The position numbers were made by a program, and so were the translations under genes. Shown in pieces: positions 61,007-64,000 of a stretch of 64,000 nucleotides of DNA. Origin of the DNA: Streptomyces olivochromogenes (GTDB lineage Bacteria > Actinomycetota > Actinomycetes > Streptomycetales > Streptomycetaceae); contig NZ_KQ948454.1 in NCBI RefSeq assembly GCF_001514115.1, forward strand, positions 296,852 through 360,851. Direction: 5' to 3'. A model generated the notes under the pieces. It had not been told where the DNA came from and did not search any database. It saw only the letters and a program-made list of their open reading frames with translations. Every line of letters begins with the position of its first letter. The stretch's first letter is position 1.

Positions 61007-62470
61007 TCAGCGTGAGGCGGTTTCCAGCACCGGCGCCTGGGCCAGATCCTGCTCCTGGGGCGACTCGGAGGCGACGACCCGGGCCTGAGCCGCACGCCGC
61101 GCCGTCGGGATGACCAGCGCCGCGACGCCCGCCAGGGCGACCACCGCCGCACCCACCACGAGCGCGGGCCGCAGACCGTCCACGAAGGTCTGCGCGGTCC
61201 CGTAGCCGCCCTGCGCGGAGAAGATCGAGGACATCACCGCGATGCCGAGCGCGCCACCCACCTCACGCAGCGCGTTGTTGGCGCCGGAGGCGATGCCTTG
61301 CTCCTGCGGACGGACGCTGGACATGACCAGGTTGGAGGCCGGGGCGAAGTACAGGGACATTCCGATGCCGCTGACGATCAGCGCGGGCAGCTGGGCGGCG
61401 TACGAGGCGTGGGCGGCGACCACGGAGGCGTAGTACGCGAGCCCGGCGGCCTGCAGGAAGAGCCCGGTGGCGACCACGGGACGCCCGCCGACGCGGTCGG
61501 AGAGGTACCCGGCGATCGGCGCGACGAGCATCGGCATCCCGGTCCAGGGCAGCATCCGCAGGCCGGCCTGGGTGGGCGAGTAGCCGAGGACACCCTGCAT
61601 GTACTGGCTGAGCAGGAAGATCGAGCCGAACATCCCGAGGAACATCAGCAGGCTCGCGGCGTTGATCCCGGCGAAGGCACGGGAGCGGAAGAGCCGCATC
61701 GGCAGCATCGGGTTCTTGGCGCGGATGCCGTGGAAGACGAAGCCGGTGAGCAGCACGGCGCCGGCGAGCAGGCCGGTCAGGACGATCGGGCTGGTCCAGC
61801 CCTCGGCGGGCCCGCGGACCAGGCCGTACACGATCCCGAACAGACCGCCGCTGACGAGCAGGGTGCCGGTGATGTCGAGCGGGGCGCCGGTGCCGTGGGA
61901 CTCGGCCAGCCGCAGTCGGGCGAGGGGCAGCAGGGCGAGGCCCAGCGGAACGTTCAGCCAGAAGATCCAGTGCCAGGAGACGTGTTCGGTGAGACTGCCG
62001 CCGATGAGGGGCCCGGAGGCGACCGCGAGTCCGTTCACGGCGCCCCAGATCCCGTACGCCATGCCGCGCTTGGCGACCGGCACCGCGGCCGTCAGCAGGG
62101 TGAGCGTGAGCGGCATCATGATCGCCGCGCCGACGCCCTGGACCGCGCGGGCGGCGATCAGTGAGTCGAGTCCGGGTGCCATGGCGGCGGCCGCCGAGGC
62201 ACCGGTGAATACGGAGAGACCGACGAGGAAGAGCCGACGACGGCCGAACCGGTCACCGAGCGCCGCACCGAACATCAGCAGCACGGCGAAGGTGAGCGTG
62301 TAGGCGCTCACGGTCCATTCCAGGTCGTCCAGCGCTCCGCCGAGATCCCGGCGGATGGAGGGCAGTGCGGTGGTGACGACGAGATTGTCGAGAGCCGCCA
62401 TGAATCCGGCGACGCTGGTGATGATGAGGGCCCAGGTGGCTCCCCCGCGACGTGCGGTCTGCTGTGACAT
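61007..62470 (-). CDS. MFS drug exporter, 14-helix DHA2 type
   Basis: 487 residues from ATG 62470, with GGGGGAG upstream. About 14 membrane helices; motif A (GDRFGRRRLFLVG), motif D-like LDNLVVTTALPSIRRDLGG, and motif C-like GAVNGLAVASGPLIGGSL. EmrB/QacA-type proton antiporters of this kind export lipophilic drugs or endogenous antibiotics. The adjacent TetR gene and shared operator suggest induction by the exported compound. Confidence 0.9.
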   Translation of the reverse strand: MSQQTARRGGATWALIITSVAGFMAALDNLVVTTALPSIRRDLGGALDDLEWTVSAYTLTFAVLLMFGAALGDRFGRRRLFLVGLSVFTGASAAAAMAPGLDSLIAARAVQGVGAAIMMPLTLTLLTAAVPVAKRGMAYGIWGAVNGLAVASGPLIGGSLTEHVSWHWIFWLNVPLGLALLPLARLRLAESHGTGAPLDITGTLLVSGGLFGIVYGLVRGPAEGWTSPIVLTGLLAGAVLLTGFVFHGIRAKNPMLPMRLFRSRAFAGINAASLLMFLGMFGSIFLLSQYMQGVLGYSPTQAGLRMLPWTGMPMLVAPIAGYLSDRVGGRPVVATGLFLQAAGLAYYASVVAAHASYAAQLPALIVSGIGMSLYFAPASNLVMSSVRPQEQGIASGANNALREVGGALGIAVMSSIFSAQGGYGTAQTFVDGLRPALVVGAAVVALAGVAALVIPTARRAAQARVVASESPQEQDLAQAPVLETASR

Positions 62471-62500
62471 CGCTCCCCCTAAGGGCGATCGTTCCCCATA

Positions 62501-62521
62501 ATTAGTTATCACTGACTAACT
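62501..62521. promoter_or_regulatory. TetR operator-like palindrome before the MFS gene
   Basis: AT-TAGTTATCACTGACTA-ACT: half-sites TTAGT/ACTAA with an 8-base spacer, the same spacing as the site at 63159-63180 in front of the TetR gene. It lies about 30-50 bases before the MFS start, covering the likely promoter. Confidence 0.7.
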
Positions 62522-62581
62522 TTCGCGGCCAAAAAAAGGCGCCCACATCCGCCTCCCCCGCCCGCTCCCTGCTTTCCCTGC

Positions 62582-63151
62582 CTACTTCTCCAGTCGATCC
62601 TTCGGCCGCGCCGACGGATAGACCGTTTCCCAGACCTCGTGCCCAGGCGGAAAGCCCATGGTCACCAGGCAGTTGATGAGCATTCCGTACGCCATGAAGC
62701 CCGTCGTCTCCTTCGGGTCGGCGCCGAGCGGCAGATGGGCCGTCTCCCACAGCCGCATCCAGTCGGCCCGTACGGCCTCACCGAGCTCGCGGTCGCCGGC
62801 CTGCTCCGCGGCGGCGGTCGCGACGTACATCTGCATCTGCATCAGCAGCTGCTCCGGGTGCTCCGCGATCGCCTTGGTGTACGCGTTCGCCATGGAATGC
62901 AGGGCGTCTTCACCCTCCAGACCCTTCGCGGCCTCCTCGAAGGTGCGGTTGGTGTCCTCCATGCAGCGGTGGGCCGCCGCGAGGAAGATCGCCCGCTTGT
63001 CGGGGAAGAGCCGGAAGAGATACGGCTGCGAGACACCCACACGCTTGGCGATCGACTCGGTGGAGGTCCCGTAGTAACCACCCCGGGCGAACTCCGCGAT
63101 CGCCGCGCGGATGACGCTCTCGCGCCTCTCGTCTGCGCTCATCCTGACCAT
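62582..63151 (-). CDS. TetR-family repressor of the MFS exporter
   Basis: 189 residues with HTH STESIAKRVGVSQPYLFRLFPDKRAIF (about residues 30-56). It reads toward the MFS gene, 111 bases apart. Start uncertain: ATG 63151 has no ribosome site and could be leaderless; ATG 63142 has only a weak AGG. A perfect palindrome 8 bases upstream (63159-63180) implies autorepression. Confidence 0.92.
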   Translation of the reverse strand: MVRMSADERRESVIRAAIAEFARGGYYGTSTESIAKRVGVSQPYLFRLFPDKRAIFLAAAHRCMEDTNRTFEEAAKGLEGEDALHSMANAYTKAIAEHPEQLLMQMQMYVATAAAEQAGDRELGEAVRADWMRLWETAHLPLGADPKETTGFMAYGMLINCLVTMGFPPGHEVWETVYPSARPKDRLEK

Positions 63152-63158
63152 GCGACTA

Positions 63159-63180
63159 AGTTAGTGCCCAATCACTAACT
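63159..63180. promoter_or_regulatory. Perfect TetR operator upstream of its own gene
   Basis: AGTTAGTG-CCCAAT-CACTAACT: perfect 8-bp half-sites. It shares the TTAGT-N8-ACTAA frame with the site before the MFS gene, supporting one repressor acting at both. Confidence 0.8.
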
Positions 63181-63256
63181 ACGTCAAGCGGTAGCCAGGA
63201 ACGGCTTCGAGTGACCCCCGCGGCCATCGACCACCCGCAGCCGCCATGCGACGCGA

Positions 63257-63371
63257 GGGGCCGTGCCGGTACGTCGCAAGCGCGTCGCTTACGTTCGGAT
63301 CGAGCAGCGGCTCCCTTGCCCGGCCCACGTCTGATCCGGCGGCGACGTGCTCGACGTACCGGCACGGCCCC
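63257..63371. repeat. Long inverted repeat, 20-bp perfect arms
   Basis: Arms 63257-63276 (GGGGCCGTGCCGGTACGTCG) and 63352-63371 are exactly complementary. Interior sequence is partly complementary as well (AGCGCGTCGC region against GGCGACGTGCT), so the whole 115 bases could form one cruciform or structured RNA. The gap 63182-63562 has no gene. Confidence 0.85.
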
Positions 63372-63424
63372 GACCCACCACCGGCGGACAGCCGGACCGC
63401 AGACAACGGACCACGGACGGACGA

Positions 63425-63490
63425 ACCAGGTAAGGCCAGGTGCGGCCAGGCGCGGCCAGGTGGGGCCAGACGCGACCAGGCACGCCCCAG
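63425..63490. repeat. 10-bp tandem repeats (GCGGCCAGGY)
   Basis: About six units of G-GCCAGGTGC or close variants in a row, directly beyond the inverted repeat. Purely intergenic; function unknown. Confidence 0.75.
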
Positions 63491-63496
63491 ACGCAC

Positions 63497-63530
63497 GTAA
63501 GGGGCGCCGACCATGGCCGACGCCCCTTAC
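63497..63530 (-). terminator. Terminator hairpin after the MaoC-like gene
   Basis: Stem GTAAGGGGCG (63497-63506) with CGCCCCTTAC (63521-63530), 33 bases past the stop at 63563. Confidence 0.8.
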
Positions 63531-63562
63531 CCGCTCCTACCCATCGCCCCTCATGACGGCCA

Positions 63563-63991
63563 TCAGGCCAGTCGAACGACCGCTCGCGACATGCCCAGGA
63601 CCTTCTGCCCCGCGCTCATCGCGGTGAGGTCGACGCGGACGGTGTTGTCGTCCAGCTTGGCCGCGACCTTGCCGCTGACCTCGATGGTGGCTCCCTTGTC
63701 GTCGTTGGGGACGACGACGGGCTTGGTGAAGCGGACGCCGTACTCGACGACCGCACCCGGGTCACCGGCCCAGTCGGTGACGACGCGGATCGCCTCGGCC
63801 ATGGTGAACATGCCGTGCGCGATGACGTCGGGGAGACCGACCTCGACCGCGAACTTCTCGTTCCAGTGGATGGGGTTGAAGTCCCCGGAGGCGCCCGCGT
63901 ACTGCACGAGTGTGGCGCGTGTCACGGGGAAGGTCCGGGCCGGCAGCTCGGCACCGACCTCGACGTCGTCATACGCGATCTTCGCCGTCAT
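63563..63991 (-). CDS. MaoC/HadB-like hot-dog hydratase
   Basis: 142 residues with a single hot-dog fold. The hydratase motif is GASGDFNPIHWNEKFA (Asp and His), then AHGMFTMAEAIRVVTDW and the C-terminal strand VKVLGMSRAVV. In actinobacteria such proteins (HadB type) pair with a HadA partner to dehydrate acyl intermediates in fatty-acid elongation. The partner gene would be expected just beyond the right edge, upstream. The ATG at 63991 is nine bases from the window end. Confidence 0.88.
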   Translation of the reverse strand: MTAKIAYDDVEVGAELPARTFPVTRATLVQYAGASGDFNPIHWNEKFAVEVGLPDVIAHGMFTMAEAIRVVTDWAGDPGAVVEYGVRFTKPVVVPNDDKGATIEVSGKVAAKLDDNTVRVDLTAMSAGQKVLGMSRAVVRLA

Positions 63992-64000
63992 GGTCAGCCC

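Overview
The window is chromosomal DNA of a high-GC actinobacterium, almost certainly a Streptomyces. The grounds are strongly G/C-biased third codon positions, frequent GTG/TTG starts, an rpoB opening on TTG with the usual streptomycete length of 1161 residues, the long acidic N-terminus of NusG, and the gene order secE-nusG-rplK-rplA-(two lipoproteins)-rplJ-rplL-rpoB-rpoC...rpsL-rpsG-fusA-tuf...rpsJ-to-rpoA. Nearly all housekeeping genes lie on the minus strand, so transcription runs from high to low coordinates.

Layout. 1-17.3 kb: the S10/spc/alpha ribosomal cluster (rpsJ down to the 5' end of rpoA), with secY, adk, map and infA, interrupted between adk and map by a secreted small protein and a membrane-anchored beta-propeller-like protein. 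17.3-27.8 kb: an accessory insert between the S10 cluster and tuf. It holds a four-gene cassette resembling type VII secretion substrates, a DUF4333-like lipoprotein, a broken helix-turn-helix gene, a cytochrome P450, a GH115-type glycosidase and a DUF6193-like protein. 27.8-32.8 kb: the str operon (rpsL, rpsG, fusA, tuf). 32.8-40.4 kb: plus-strand accessory DNA between rpsL and rpoC, with a Crp-type regulator and a five-gene run that looks like a Pycsar-type nucleotide-signalling conflict locus (class III nucleotide cyclase, P-loop/helical-repeat protein, SPFH-like scaffold, PycTM-like membrane effector, M48 membrane protease). 40.5-54.8 kb: rpoC, rpoB, rplL, rplJ, two LppX/LprG-like lipoproteins, rplA, rplK, nusG, secE, then tRNA-Trp. 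55-64 kb: aspC-type aminotransferase, adenosine deaminase, two TetR regulators each next to a target gene with matching inverted repeats, murB, an MFS exporter and a MaoC/HadB-like hydratase.

The housekeeping genes together make ribosomal proteins, RNA polymerase, elongation factors and Sec translocon parts. Expression appears organised by a few promoters (good -35/-10 matches before rpsL and rpoB), an L10-type leader before rplJ, strong intercistronic hairpins, and an identical 28-bp element in the leaders of both the S10 and S12 operons. The two accessory inserts break up the ribosomal super-cluster. The one at 33.9-40.4 kb is the best candidate for a little-described biological system: cyclase catalytic residues look intact, genes are overlapping or tightly spaced, and two neighbouring proteins share a Gly-rich tag. 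Family names and functions come from reading motifs; no database search was run.
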